From a bacterium (GTDB taxonomy: Bacteria > Hydrothermota > Tepidihabitantia > Tepidihabitantales > Tepidihabitantaceae): a stretch of 64,000 nucleotides of DNA. The notes beneath the pieces were generated by a model. That model was not told the DNA's origin. It saw nothing but the letters and a program-made list of their open reading frames with translations, and did not search any database. The position numbers and the translations under genes were made by a program. Positions 42,420-49,985 of this stretch are shown one piece after another; position 1 is the stretch's first letter, and the number at the start of each line of letters is the position of its first letter. Location: positions 20,431-84,430 of the forward strand of contig DATJQV010000042.1 of assembly GCA_035505375.1 (NCBI GenBank). Reading direction: 5' to 3'.

Positions 42420-42653
42420 AGCGGAGTCGGGGTTCACTTCATGACATTGACAGCAGGCAGGGGAGATGTAGCATTTTTGTTGTATCAGGGCGGAATCTAT
42501 CAGGGCGTCCGGTACGTCGGCGCGCGCTGTCCGGCAACGGGCCGGCCGGGAGAATGGCGCCGGAAGCCCTGTTAGTCGATTTTGACCGGTCCGCGGTCAG
42601 GCGCGCCGGCGGATTGTCCGTGGCCGAGATGGGCGTAACTCAGGAGGCGTTTG
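42420..42653. other. Spacer between gene B and the sigma factor gene
   Basis: 234 bp containing a GACAGCAGGCAGGGGAG micro-repeat and TATCAGGGCGGAATCTATCAG (written here in two parts: TATCAGGGCGG and AATCTATCAG). An 86-codon frame whose ATG overlaps the gene-B stop crosses it, but has no protein-like features. Confidence 0.4.
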
Positions 42654-43208
42654 ATGAGCGACGCCGAACTTGTTAAAGGGATTCTCAGCGGGACCGTGGA
42701 TTTCGAGGTCCTCTGGGAGCGTTTCTGGGAACGGGTAGGAAGCTGGCTGCGCATCTGGGTGAGCGATGGTGAAGACCGGCGGGACGTGCAGATTTGCGTG
42801 CTGACCCTGGCCTGGCAGCGGTTGGACCAGTACGACCCGAGCAAGGGCAGCCTGTGCACGTGGCTCTACCGGATGGCGCGGTCGGTCGCATTCTCGTTCC
42901 TGCGGAAGAAGCGTTTGAAGATGCGGAGTCTGGAGGAGCTTGTCGGCGTGCGGGAACCCGCCTGCGAGGGGCCGGCGGAAGAGCACGATCTGGGCGAGCT
43001 GAAGCGGGCGCTCTGGCGGGCGGTGGGCGAGTTGCCCGAACCGGAGCAGGCGGCGCTGGAGCTTTACTATCACGAGGGATACGCATGGGCCGAGGTCGCC
43101 GGGCTTCGGGGGACGTCGATCCGGACGGCGAAGTTCCACGGGGCGCGCGGCCTCGTTTTGCTCAGGAACAAGCTCGCGTGCGACCGTTGCCGGCTGGGGG
43201 TGCTGTGA
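42654..43208 (+). CDS. ECF-type RNA polymerase sigma factor
   Basis: 184 residues with sigma region 2 (DVQICVLTLAWQRLDQYDPS, KGSLCTWLYRMARSVAFSFL, about 43-82) and region 4 (LPEPEQAALELYYHEGYAWA, EVAGLRGTSIRTAKFHGARG, about 126-168), connected by a short linker and lacking regions 1 and 3. The start is the ATG at 42654 with AGGAGG upstream. It is coupled by a GTGA overlap to a small acidic protein that may be its regulator, and is flanked by paralogous small proteins preceded by a repeated promoter-like element, a likely self-controlled regulon. Confidence 0.85.
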   Translation: MSDAELVKGILSGTVDFEVLWERFWERVGSWLRIWVSDGEDRRDVQICVLTLAWQRLDQYDPSKGSLCTWLYRMARSVAFSFLRKKRLKMRSLEELVGVREPACEGPAEEHDLGELKRALWRAVGELPEPEQAALELYYHEGYAWAEVAGLRGTSIRTAKFHGARGLVLLRNKLACDRCRLGVL

Positions 43209-43474
43209 AGAACGAATCCAAGGACCCGGATGACATTGATTTCACCGACGCCGAGCTCGATCTGTTCGGCGACTTCACCGATGCGGTGCAGCGCCGGGAG
43301 AACCCGGATATCGAGGAGTACCTGGCGCGCTGCCCTGAATCCCGTGACAAGATGCGGACGATACTGGAGATGGCGCTCCTGCTCGACCGCGAGATGAACC
43401 GGTTCCGCGGTAAGTACCCGCACGTGGACCTCAAGCGGCTGAACGAGCTCAGGCGGGAGTCCCGGCAGAAGTAA
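43205..43474 (+). CDS. Small acidic protein, candidate anti-sigma factor
   Basis: 89 residues starting with the GTG in the GTGA overlap with the sigma gene. The N-terminus is acidic (DPDDIDFTDAELDLFGDFTD) and the middle reads NPDIEEYLARCPESRDKMRT, a pattern seen at the start of many zinc-less anti-sigma or kinase-linked proteins. It has no membrane helix and only one Cys, so it is not a classic ZAS anti-sigma. It is followed by a strong terminator. Confidence 0.6.
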   Translation: MKNESKDPDDIDFTDAELDLFGDFTDAVQRRENPDIEEYLARCPESRDKMRTILEMALLLDREMNRFRGKYPHVDLKRLNELRRESRQK

Positions 43475-43494
43475 CGCACGCCACGACCTTTCTC

Positions 43495-43523
43495 GACCCG
43501 GCCGACAGGGCCGGGTCACTTTT
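43495..43523 (+). terminator. Terminator after the sigma operon
   Basis: GACCCGGCC, loop GACAG, GGCCGGGTC (nine perfect pairs), then ACTTTTC. Confidence 0.8.
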
Positions 43524-43557
43524 CTGCACTTTTTTCCGGGAGGCCGCGTATCAATAA
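43524..43557 (+). promoter_or_regulatory. Repeated promoter-like element, copy 2
   Basis: CTGCACTTTTTTCCG ... CGCGTATCAATA, directly after the terminator and upstream of the 43654 gene; matches copy 1 at 41600-41633. Confidence 0.6.
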
Positions 43558-43653
43558 CCAAGGACAAGAGCTCTATGACAATCTGGAGAACCGGACGCGA
43601 GGGCAGTGATTGCGGGCCGGGGACGTGAACTCGGGCGAAAGGAGGTGATCGAT

Positions 43654-44028
43654 ATGCCAATTGACCCGACCAAGCGGCTCAACAACTGGAACTCGAAGTA
43701 CAACCTTGAACGCGTGAACGCCATCCTCACCGAGAAGCGGCCGACCATGCTACAGAATATGAGCGCGGTGCTTCCCCTGCTGGCCGGAATGGAGCAGCAG
43801 GTGAAGCAAGTCTGCGACGGAGCCGGAGTTCCCACCATCCAGTACCCGTTCTACCTCTGCTTCGGTCGCGAGATGTGGGCGCTTTCCCGGAGGGACATCT
43901 CCGGTGAGTCGTACGCCCAGGAGGCGGCGACGCTCATCGCCAAGTGGGTAGCGCGCGGGCTGTCGGCGCCGGTGCTGCAGGCCATCCGCTCCGATGTATT
44001 CAACGTGTCCGCACCGATATCGCCGTGA
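43654..44028 (+). CDS. Small paralogous-family protein C
   Basis: 124 residues starting MPIDPTKRLNNWNSKYNLER, with an excellent Shine-Dalgarno (AAAGGAGGTGATCGAT before ATG). It is homologous to the 42003 protein over its C-terminal 70 residues and to the end of the 41648 protein. Signature: P-F-Y, then AKW..RGLS..VL..I..DVFN. No known domain, no signal peptide. It is a separate transcription unit with its own promoter-like element and terminator. The strong ribosome site suggests high expression. Confidence 0.7.
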   Translation: MPIDPTKRLNNWNSKYNLERVNAILTEKRPTMLQNMSAVLPLLAGMEQQVKQVCDGAGVPTIQYPFYLCFGREMWALSRRDISGESYAQEAATLIAKWVARGLSAPVLQAIRSDVFNVSAPISP

Positions 44029-44082
44029 CGGCGAAGGCGAACGGCCAGGCACGGAGAACTGAAGGACGGCTCGGTCTGGATA

Positions 44083-44121
44083 GGCGGGCGGGGTCGCGCT
44101 GCCGGACTCCGCCCGCCGTTT
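44083..44121 (+). terminator. Terminator after protein C
   Basis: GGCGGGCGG ... CCGCCCGCC (nine pairs, loop of 17) followed by GTTTG. The element including the leading GGCTCGGTCTG is repeated at 44403-44460. Confidence 0.75.
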
Positions 44122-44174
44122 GACGAAGAACGAGAAACGAAGAACGATGTACGAAACTGAGGGAGGTGATTGAC

Positions 44175-44396
44175 ATGGTGTACATAGTGCGAGCGCTGGT
44201 CTTTCTGCTGGAGACGGCTCTCAACGCCTCCGGCATGACCATGACGCTCGCGGCGGCGGACAACGCGCCGCAGGGCGGCACGGCGTTGGGCACGGCACCG
44301 GCCTTGTCCAAGCCGGTGCGGACGCTGGTGATCACCAGGGGCCAGGGCGAGACGATGACGACCTTCTGGACCGGCTACTGGACACTGGCGACTTAG
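44175..44396 (+). CDS. Small protein of unknown function in a duplicated expression cassette
   Basis: 73 residues, MVYIVRALVFLLETALNASG at the N-terminus (amphipathic or weakly hydrophobic) and TMTTFWTGYWTLAT at the end. GAGGTGATTGAC precedes the ATG, almost the same leader as before protein C (GAGGTGATCGAT), and the same terminator element follows, yet the protein is unrelated to C. It may be a small secreted or membrane-active peptide; not recognised. Confidence 0.5.
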   Translation: MVYIVRALVFLLETALNASGMTMTLAAADNAPQGGTALGTAPALSKPVRTLVITRGQGETMTTFWTGYWTLAT

Positions 44397-44416
44397 GCTG
44401 GTGGCTCGGTCTGCAA

Positions 44417-44461
44417 AGCGGGCGGGGTGCCGCTGCCGGCCCCCACCCGCTCCGGTTTCTT
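44417..44461 (+). terminator. Terminator after the 44175 gene
   Basis: AGCGGGCGGGG ... CCCCACCCGCT with one mismatch, then CCGGTTTCTT; repeat of the element after protein C. Confidence 0.7.
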
Positions 44462-44487
44462 GACTCCATGGCCGTTCCTGATAGAGT
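44460..44487 (+). promoter_or_regulatory. Promoter of sucCD
   Basis: TTGACT, 16-bp spacer, TAGAGT, nine bases to the sucC ATG, so a leaderless or near-leaderless mRNA. The -35 begins right after the preceding terminator. Confidence 0.6.
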
Positions 44488-44496
44488 CAAGCACCT

Positions 44497-45636
44497 ATGA
44501 AAATCCACGAGTATCAGGCTAAAGAGATATTTGCTAGCTTCGGGATTCCGGTTCCCCGGGAGCGGGTGGCGTCGAAGCCGGCTGAGGCAGGGTCGCTTGC
44601 CCGTGAGTTGGGCATGCCGGTGGTCATCAAGGCCCAGGTGCTGGTCGGCGGCCGCGGTAAGGCAGGCGGCGTGAAGAAGGTCGAGAGCCCTGACCAGGTG
44701 GAGGCCGTGGCCGGCAGCATCCTTGGGATGGATATCAAAGGACTGAAGGTGAACAAGGTTCTCGTGTCCGAGTGCGTGAACATCAAGGGCGAGGCGTACG
44801 TGGGCATCGTTGTTGACCGCGCGACCAAAGCACCGGTGTTGATGGCTTCCGCCGCGGGCGGAGTGGAAATCGAGGAAGTGGCCAAGGCGACGCCGGAGAA
44901 GATACTGAAGGTAGCCATTGACCCGGCCGCGGGTCTGCTCGGGTTCCAGGCGAGGAACGTAGGTATGGCGCTGTACGGGGACGCGAAGCTGGCCCGCGAT
45001 TTTGCCGGCATCGCGCAGAAGTTGTACCGCATCTTCGTGCAGAAGGACTGTTCGCTCATCGAGATAAACCCGCTGGTGAAGCTCGGGTCAGGCAGTCTGC
45101 TCGCGCTCGACGCGAAGATCAACTTCGACGACAACGCCGATTTCCGGCACAAGGAGTGGGAAGTAATGCGCGACCTGTCGGCCGAGGAGCCCACCGAGGT
45201 CGAGGCCAAGGCTGCGGGTCTCACTTACATCAAGCTGGCAGGTAACGTCGGCTGTGTGGTCAACGGGGCCGGGCTCGCGATGGCGACGATGGACCTGATC
45301 AAGCGCTACGGCGGGGAGCCGGCAAACTTCCTCGATGTGGGCGGCTCGTCTTCGCCGGAGAAGATGGTGACCGCGATGCGGATCATCCTTTCCGACCCGA
45401 ACGTGAAGGCCATCCTCATTAACATCTTCGGCGGTATCACCCGCTGCGACGACATCGCGACCGGACTGCTTCACGCCCAGGAGCGGGCCGACATCAGAGT
45501 CCCGCTGGTGGCGCGGTTGACCGGGACCAATGCCGAGAAGGCGCGGGAGATCTTGAAGGGCAGTCCGGTGACGTCGGCGGAGACGATGGGCGAGGCCGTC
45601 AGGAAAGCGGTCGCGTTCTCGGGTGGCGGGAAGTGA
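44497..45636 (+). CDS. sucC: Succinyl-CoA ligase beta subunit
   Basis: ATP-grasp subunit of succinyl-CoA synthetase (succinyl-CoA + ADP/GDP + Pi to succinate + CoA + NTP). MKIHEYQAKEIFASFGIPVP starts the protein; GGRGKAGGVK binds nucleotide, EINPLVKL binds Mg, and FLDVGGSSSPEKM and FGGITRCDDIA are in the ligase domain. At 379 residues it is of normal length. sucD follows after 115 bp of phrase-like DNA. No Shine-Dalgarno; leaderless start predicted. Confidence 0.96.
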   Translation: MKIHEYQAKEIFASFGIPVPRERVASKPAEAGSLARELGMPVVIKAQVLVGGRGKAGGVKKVESPDQVEAVAGSILGMDIKGLKVNKVLVSECVNIKGEAYVGIVVDRATKAPVLMASAAGGVEIEEVAKATPEKILKVAIDPAAGLLGFQARNVGMALYGDAKLARDFAGIAQKLYRIFVQKDCSLIEINPLVKLGSGSLLALDAKINFDDNADFRHKEWEVMRDLSAEEPTEVEAKAAGLTYIKLAGNVGCVVNGAGLAMATMDLIKRYGGEPANFLDVGGSSSPEKMVTAMRIILSDPNVKAILINIFGGITRCDDIATGLLHAQERADIRVPLVARLTGTNAEKAREILKGSPVTSAETMGEAVRKAVAFSGGGK

Positions 45637-45638
45637 GG

Positions 45639-45740
45639 AGTAAAATGTTAGATGAGAGATGTGAGATGTCAGAGGTGCGGACACCGACCGAAGTCAGAAG
45701 GCAGAGTTCAGAGGGCAGAATGCAGAAGTGCGGACGCGGA
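45639..45740. repeat. Phrase-like micro-repeats between sucC and sucD
   Basis: GATGAGAGATGTGAGATGTC, then GTCAGAAGGCAGAGTTCAGA and GGGCAGAATGCAGAAGTGCG: a seven- to nine-base word (GRCAGARK) drifting along the spacer of an otherwise tight operon. Confidence 0.65.
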
Positions 45741-45751
45741 ACGGAGCTCCG

Positions 45752-46612
<861 letters not shown>

Positions 46613-46617
46613 GCCAA

Positions 46618-46660
46618 GTCCCAAGTCACAAGGACAAAGGACAAAGCAAAGGGAAAGTAC
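46618..46660. repeat. Micro-repeat after sucD
   Basis: CCAAGTCCCAAGTCACAAGG and ACAAAGGACAAAGCAAAGGG, the same words as in dxr (complement) and the ABC-F linker. Confidence 0.65.
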
Positions 46661-46673
46661 GAAGGCAGAACCG

Positions 46674-46704
46674 GAGGCCCGGCGTTGCCGGGCCTCTGTT
46701 TCTT
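46674..46704 (+). terminator. Terminator of sucCD
   Basis: GAGGCCCGGC, loop GTT, GCCGGGCCTC (ten perfect pairs), then TGTTTCTT. Confidence 0.85.
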
Positions 46705-46744
46705 GCGGCGTGATGAGGCGACCGGGAGGACAAGAAGATGCGAA

Positions 46745-46766
46745 GAGCGCCCCGCAAGGGGCGCTC
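46745..46766 (-). terminator. Terminator of the kor operon
   Basis: GAGCGCCCC, loop of four, GGGGCGCTC (nine pairs); on the minus strand it is followed by TTCGCATCTTCTTG. It lies 20 bp past the korC stop. Confidence 0.7.
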
Positions 46767-46785
46767 GTAATTCTTGCGGCCGAGG

Positions 46786-47331
46786 CTACTTGGCTTCGGC
46801 TAGTTGCTTTTCACCGATGGCAAAGCCCTGCTCGAATGCGTCGATGTTCTTCTGGAGCAGGCGGTCAGGCACGGTGCCGGGTATCGAGTCGAGCACGGCC
46901 TGTTTGGGTATCACCTTGGTGATGGCGACGATGAAGCCTATCATCACGAAGTTAGAGTAGAGCCGGTTGCCCAGCTTCTCAGCGATGCGGGTCGCGGCGA
47001 TGGCGTACTGCTTTATCTGCCCGCGTACCGTGTGGGGTTTTACCAGGTCTTCTTCGATGAGCAGGATGCCGTCTTCTTTGAGTTCAGGTTCGTACTTGTC
47101 GTAGGCTTCCTGGGACATCGCGACCAGGATGTCCGGGGTGGTCAGGTAAGGGTAGAGGATTTCCGTTTCGGATACGACCAACTGGGCCGAGCAGGCGCCG
47201 CCGCGCGCCTCCGGGCCGAAGCTCTGGGTCAGCGTGGCGAACTGGCTATTGTTGATTGCCGCCGCTTTGCCGAGGGCCATGCCGATGCGGATGATGCCCT
47301 GGCCGCCGAAGCCGGATACTTTGATCTCCAT
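46786..47331 (-). CDS. korC: 2-oxoacid:ferredoxin oxidoreductase gamma subunit
   Basis: Gamma subunit (181 residues) of a four-subunit CoA-dependent 2-oxoacid oxidoreductase. MEIKVSGFGGQGIIRIGMAL at the start, TQSFGPEARGGACSAQLVVS and SNFVMIGFIVAITKVIP are family hallmarks. ATG 47331 is chosen over an upstream frame that reads through phrase-like DNA. It is the last gene of the operon korD-A-B-C; the 97-bp korB-korC spacer holds an AAGGCACAAAGGCACAAAG repeat. Confidence 0.92.
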   Translation of the reverse strand: MEIKVSGFGGQGIIRIGMALGKAAAINNSQFATLTQSFGPEARGGACSAQLVVSETEILYPYLTTPDILVAMSQEAYDKYEPELKEDGILLIEEDLVKPHTVRGQIKQYAIAATRIAEKLGNRLYSNFVMIGFIVAITKVIPKQAVLDSIPGTVPDRLLQKNIDAFEQGFAIGEKQLAEAK

Positions 47332-47430
47332 CAGCGGGATCCGAAATCGGATTTTACCACCAAGGCACAAAGGCACAAAGATGATTTGGACGGAGATGTC
47401 GTTGCCGGCTTGGTGTTCTTGGGGTTCATT

Positions 47431-48333
47431 CTATTTGTCCTTGGCCGGGTCCATTGGGCCGACGTAGGGCACGAACTTCGCGCCCAGCGTCTTCTTCATC
47501 TGGGCGTCCATCATGTCGAGGTAAGTCGGCTCTTCCTTCTGGACAAACTTGCCGACGATGATGTCCTGCTGGAACTTTATGTCGCACTCGCGGGTCGAGG
47601 CGAAGTTCTTGGTGATGGAGTGGTCGTGGTAGAATTTCATCAGGTCGAGACCGGAGCCCAGCCGGTTGCGCCGGGCGTACACGGTCGGGCAGGGGGAGAT
47701 GACCTCGATGAAGGAGAAGCCGCGATGGAGCAGCGCCTCTTTGATGGCGACCGTGAGCTGGCGGACGTGGAGCGCAGTCCAGCGGGCAACGTAGGTCGCG
47801 CCGCAGGAGTCGACGAGGAACGGGATGTTGAAAGGGCGCTCGAAGGCGCCGTAGGGCGCGGTCGTCGCCTGGGCGGTCTGAGGCGTTGTCGGCGCAGCCT
47901 GGCCGCCGGTCATGGCGTAGTTGAAGTTGTTTACGCAGATGACCGTCAGGTCCATGTTGCGCCGGGCGGCGTGGATAAGGTGATTACCGCCGATGGAAAC
48001 CAGGTCGCCGTCGCCGGAGATGAGGCACAGCTTCAGTCGCGGGTTCGCCACCTTCAGCCCTGTCGCATAGGGGATGGCGCGACCGTGCGTTGTGTGGAAG
48101 GAGTCGTACTTCAGGTATCCGGCAGCGCGGCCGGTGCAGCCGATACCGGAAACCACGACAACATCCTCACGTGGAATGGCGCTTTCCTGTACTGCCCCGA
48201 TGAACGCGGTGAGGACCGTGCCGAGGCCGCAGGTCGAGCACCAGATGTGCGGCATCCGGTCCATGCGGAGGAAGTCCTCCATCGGATGGGAGTCAGCGGT
48301 GCCGCGCTTGCCGATAAGTTGATTGGGGTTCAC
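47431..48333 (-). CDS. korB: 2-oxoacid:ferredoxin oxidoreductase beta subunit (TPP-binding)
   Basis: Thiamine-diphosphate subunit, 300 residues. The start is the GTG at 48333 inside a GTGA overlap with korA. MPHIWCSTCGLGTVL gives an N-terminal Cys pair for an Fe-S cluster, SGIGCTGRAAGYL a further Cys, LISGDGDLVSIGGNHLIHAA is the TPP/Mg motif and NFNYAMTGGQAAPTT the rest of the site. The short subunit with GDGD and NFNYAMTGGQ is typical of 2-oxoglutarate or 2-oxoisovalerate enzymes. Confidence 0.94.
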   Translation of the reverse strand: MNPNQLIGKRGTADSHPMEDFLRMDRMPHIWCSTCGLGTVLTAFIGAVQESAIPREDVVVVSGIGCTGRAAGYLKYDSFHTTHGRAIPYATGLKVANPRLKLCLISGDGDLVSIGGNHLIHAARRNMDLTVICVNNFNYAMTGGQAAPTTPQTAQATTAPYGAFERPFNIPFLVDSCGATYVARWTALHVRQLTVAIKEALLHRGFSFIEVISPCPTVYARRNRLGSGLDLMKFYHDHSITKNFASTRECDIKFQQDIIVGKFVQKEEPTYLDMMDAQMKKTLGAKFVPYVGPMDPAKDK

Positions 48334-49490
48334 TTCGCCCCCTCGAGAATGGCCTTGAGAATGTCGTTCGGGTCGTGGACCCAGCCGCCGCAGTGCGGCA
48401 CGAGCAGGGTCTTGCACTTTCCGCCAGCCGCGCGGTCCATCTCGCGATACATCTGGCCGAGATTGATCTCCGGCATCACCAGGCACTTGACCTTGCCGGC
48501 CAGTTCGCGGATCTTCTTCTCCGGGAACGGCCAGACCGTGATGAGCCGGAGGAATCCGACCTTGATACCTTTCTTGCGGGCGTCGCCGATTGCCTTGGTG
48601 GCGACGCGCGCGCTGATGCCGTAAGCCACGACAACGACATCTGCGCCTTCGATCTGCTCCTCTTTCACGATCATCAGGTCATCGGCGTTGTTACGGATTT
48701 TGTCGGAAAGGCGCGAGACGCAGAGGTGCTGGCACTCGGCAGTGATGATCGGGTAGCCGCGCTGGTCGTGGGTCAGGCCGGTAATGTGCACACGGTGGTC
48801 ATCGCCGGCGCGTATCATCGGCGGCACGCCGTCCTTGTCCGGTTCGTAGGGAAGGTACTTATCCTTGGGCCCGCGGTACCAGCGGCGAGGCCATACTTCT
48901 ATCTCGTCTGCTGCCGGTATCACAACCTTCTCGGTCATGTGGCCGACACATTCGTCCATCATGAACATGACCGGCACGCGGTACTTCTCGGACAGGTTGA
49001 AGCAGGTGACGGTCAGGTCGAAGCACTCCTGCGGGGATGAGGGGGAGAGCGCGATAATCTCGTAGTCGCCGTGCGAACCCCAACGGGCCTGCATCATGTC
49101 CTGCTGTCCGGTCAGGGTCGGGAGTCCGGTGGACGGGCCGCCGCGCTGGACATTGACCACGACACAGGGAGTCTCGGTCATTACGCCAAGTCCGATGTTT
49201 TCCTGCATCAGGGAGAAGCCGGGGCCGGAGGTGACGGTCATCGCCTTGGCGCCTGACCAGGCTCCGCCGAGGACAGCGGCGATGGACGCAAGTTCGTCTT
49301 CCATCTGGATGAACGTGCCGCCGATCTTCGGGAACCGCTCGGCCAATCGTTCCGCGACCTCAGTGGAAGGGGTAATCGGGTAGCCGGCCATGAACCGGCA
49401 GCCGGCGGCGATAGCGCCTTCGGCGCAGGCATGGTCGCCGTCGAGATAGTGCGCGCCAGTCAGGACCGGGCCGCGCTTCTTCTGGTTCAT
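48330..49490 (-). CDS. korA: 2-oxoacid:ferredoxin oxidoreductase alpha subunit
   Basis: Alpha subunit, 386 residues. GAIAAGCRFMAGYPITPSTE (about 26-45) begins the pyrimidine-binding domain; TVTSGPGFSLMQENIGLGVM and QRGGPSTGLPTLTGQQDMMQ are diagnostic. A C-terminal transketolase-like domain follows (VAYGISARVATKAIG, PEINLGQMYREM). It overlaps both korD (4 bp) and korB (4 bp). Next to sucCD it is most likely the 2-oxoglutarate enzyme, though the substrate cannot be proven from sequence. Confidence 0.94.
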   Translation of the reverse strand: MNQKKRGPVLTGAHYLDGDHACAEGAIAAGCRFMAGYPITPSTEVAERLAERFPKIGGTFIQMEDELASIAAVLGGAWSGAKAMTVTSGPGFSLMQENIGLGVMTETPCVVVNVQRGGPSTGLPTLTGQQDMMQARWGSHGDYEIIALSPSSPQECFDLTVTCFNLSEKYRVPVMFMMDECVGHMTEKVVIPAADEIEVWPRRWYRGPKDKYLPYEPDKDGVPPMIRAGDDHRVHITGLTHDQRGYPIITAECQHLCVSRLSDKIRNNADDLMIVKEEQIEGADVVVVAYGISARVATKAIGDARKKGIKVGFLRLITVWPFPEKKIRELAGKVKCLVMPEINLGQMYREMDRAAGGKCKTLLVPHCGGWVHDPNDILKAILEGAK

Positions 49491-49786
49491 CGTCCCTCTT
49501 TCACCGGCCCTGGTTCGGCTGTGGCCTCTTTCTCGTCCAACGTGTTCCAGATAGCGAACTCGGGGCAGAGGGCCTCGCAGAGCCGGCAGTTGACGCAGTT
49601 CTCCGGGTGAGCGACAACCGGCGGGTGGTAGCCCTTGCGGTTGTATTCATCGGATACCTCAAGCACCTGCTTGGGACAGTATGCGATGCAGAACCCGCAG
49701 CCTTTGCAGCGTTCGAATATCACATGGACATTGCCGTGCGGAGCCTTCTTGCTTTCGGCGTCGAGGGGTTTGCGCCAGTACTTCAT
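49487..49786 (-). CDS. korD: 2-oxoacid:ferredoxin oxidoreductase delta subunit (2[4Fe-4S] ferredoxin)
   Basis: 99 residues with two ferredoxin motifs, CKGCGFCIAYCP (about 27-38) and CVNCRLCEALCP (about 63-74), expected to carry electrons from the TPP site to free ferredoxin. It is the first gene of the operon, 10-17 nt behind a TATAAT promoter, and overlaps korA by 4 bp. Confidence 0.93.
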   Translation of the reverse strand: MKYWRKPLDAESKKAPHGNVHVIFERCKGCGFCIAYCPKQVLEVSDEYNRKGYHPPVVAHPENCVNCRLCEALCPEFAIWNTLDEKEATAEPGPVKEGR

Positions 49787-49803
49787 CGTGGGTTGGGACG
49801 GGA

Positions 49804-49831
49804 ATTATAGGCACTGGTCCTGCAGGGTCAA
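49804..49831 (-). promoter_or_regulatory. Promoter of the kor operon
   Basis: Minus strand TTGACC, 16-bp spacer, TATAAT, then 17 bases to the korD ATG. Confidence 0.65.
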
Positions 49832-49985
49832 GCATTATTGGGGAATCGCGCATCGGCTGGATGACTGGACAAGTGTCTAGGCTGCGGTAGTATTCACCAG
49901 ACACGTCAGATCCGCAACGCGGTGCGCGAAGCCTTGCCGGATCGAGGCGTGATGACGGAAGAAGGACTAAGTACAGGAGGCCAAC

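Noticed and set aside
42416..42676. An 86-codon frame coupled by ATGA to gene B and overlapping the sigma gene
   Set aside because: The overlap is attractive, but composition is Arg/Gly-rich, no motif is visible, and the sigma gene has its own ribosome site. It is probably chance.
46804..48624. A 606-codon open frame on the plus strand across the kor operon
   Set aside because: It is antisense to korC, korB and korA, whose proteins carry clear family motifs. Long antisense frames are expected in GC-rich DNA, and its translation has no domain pattern.
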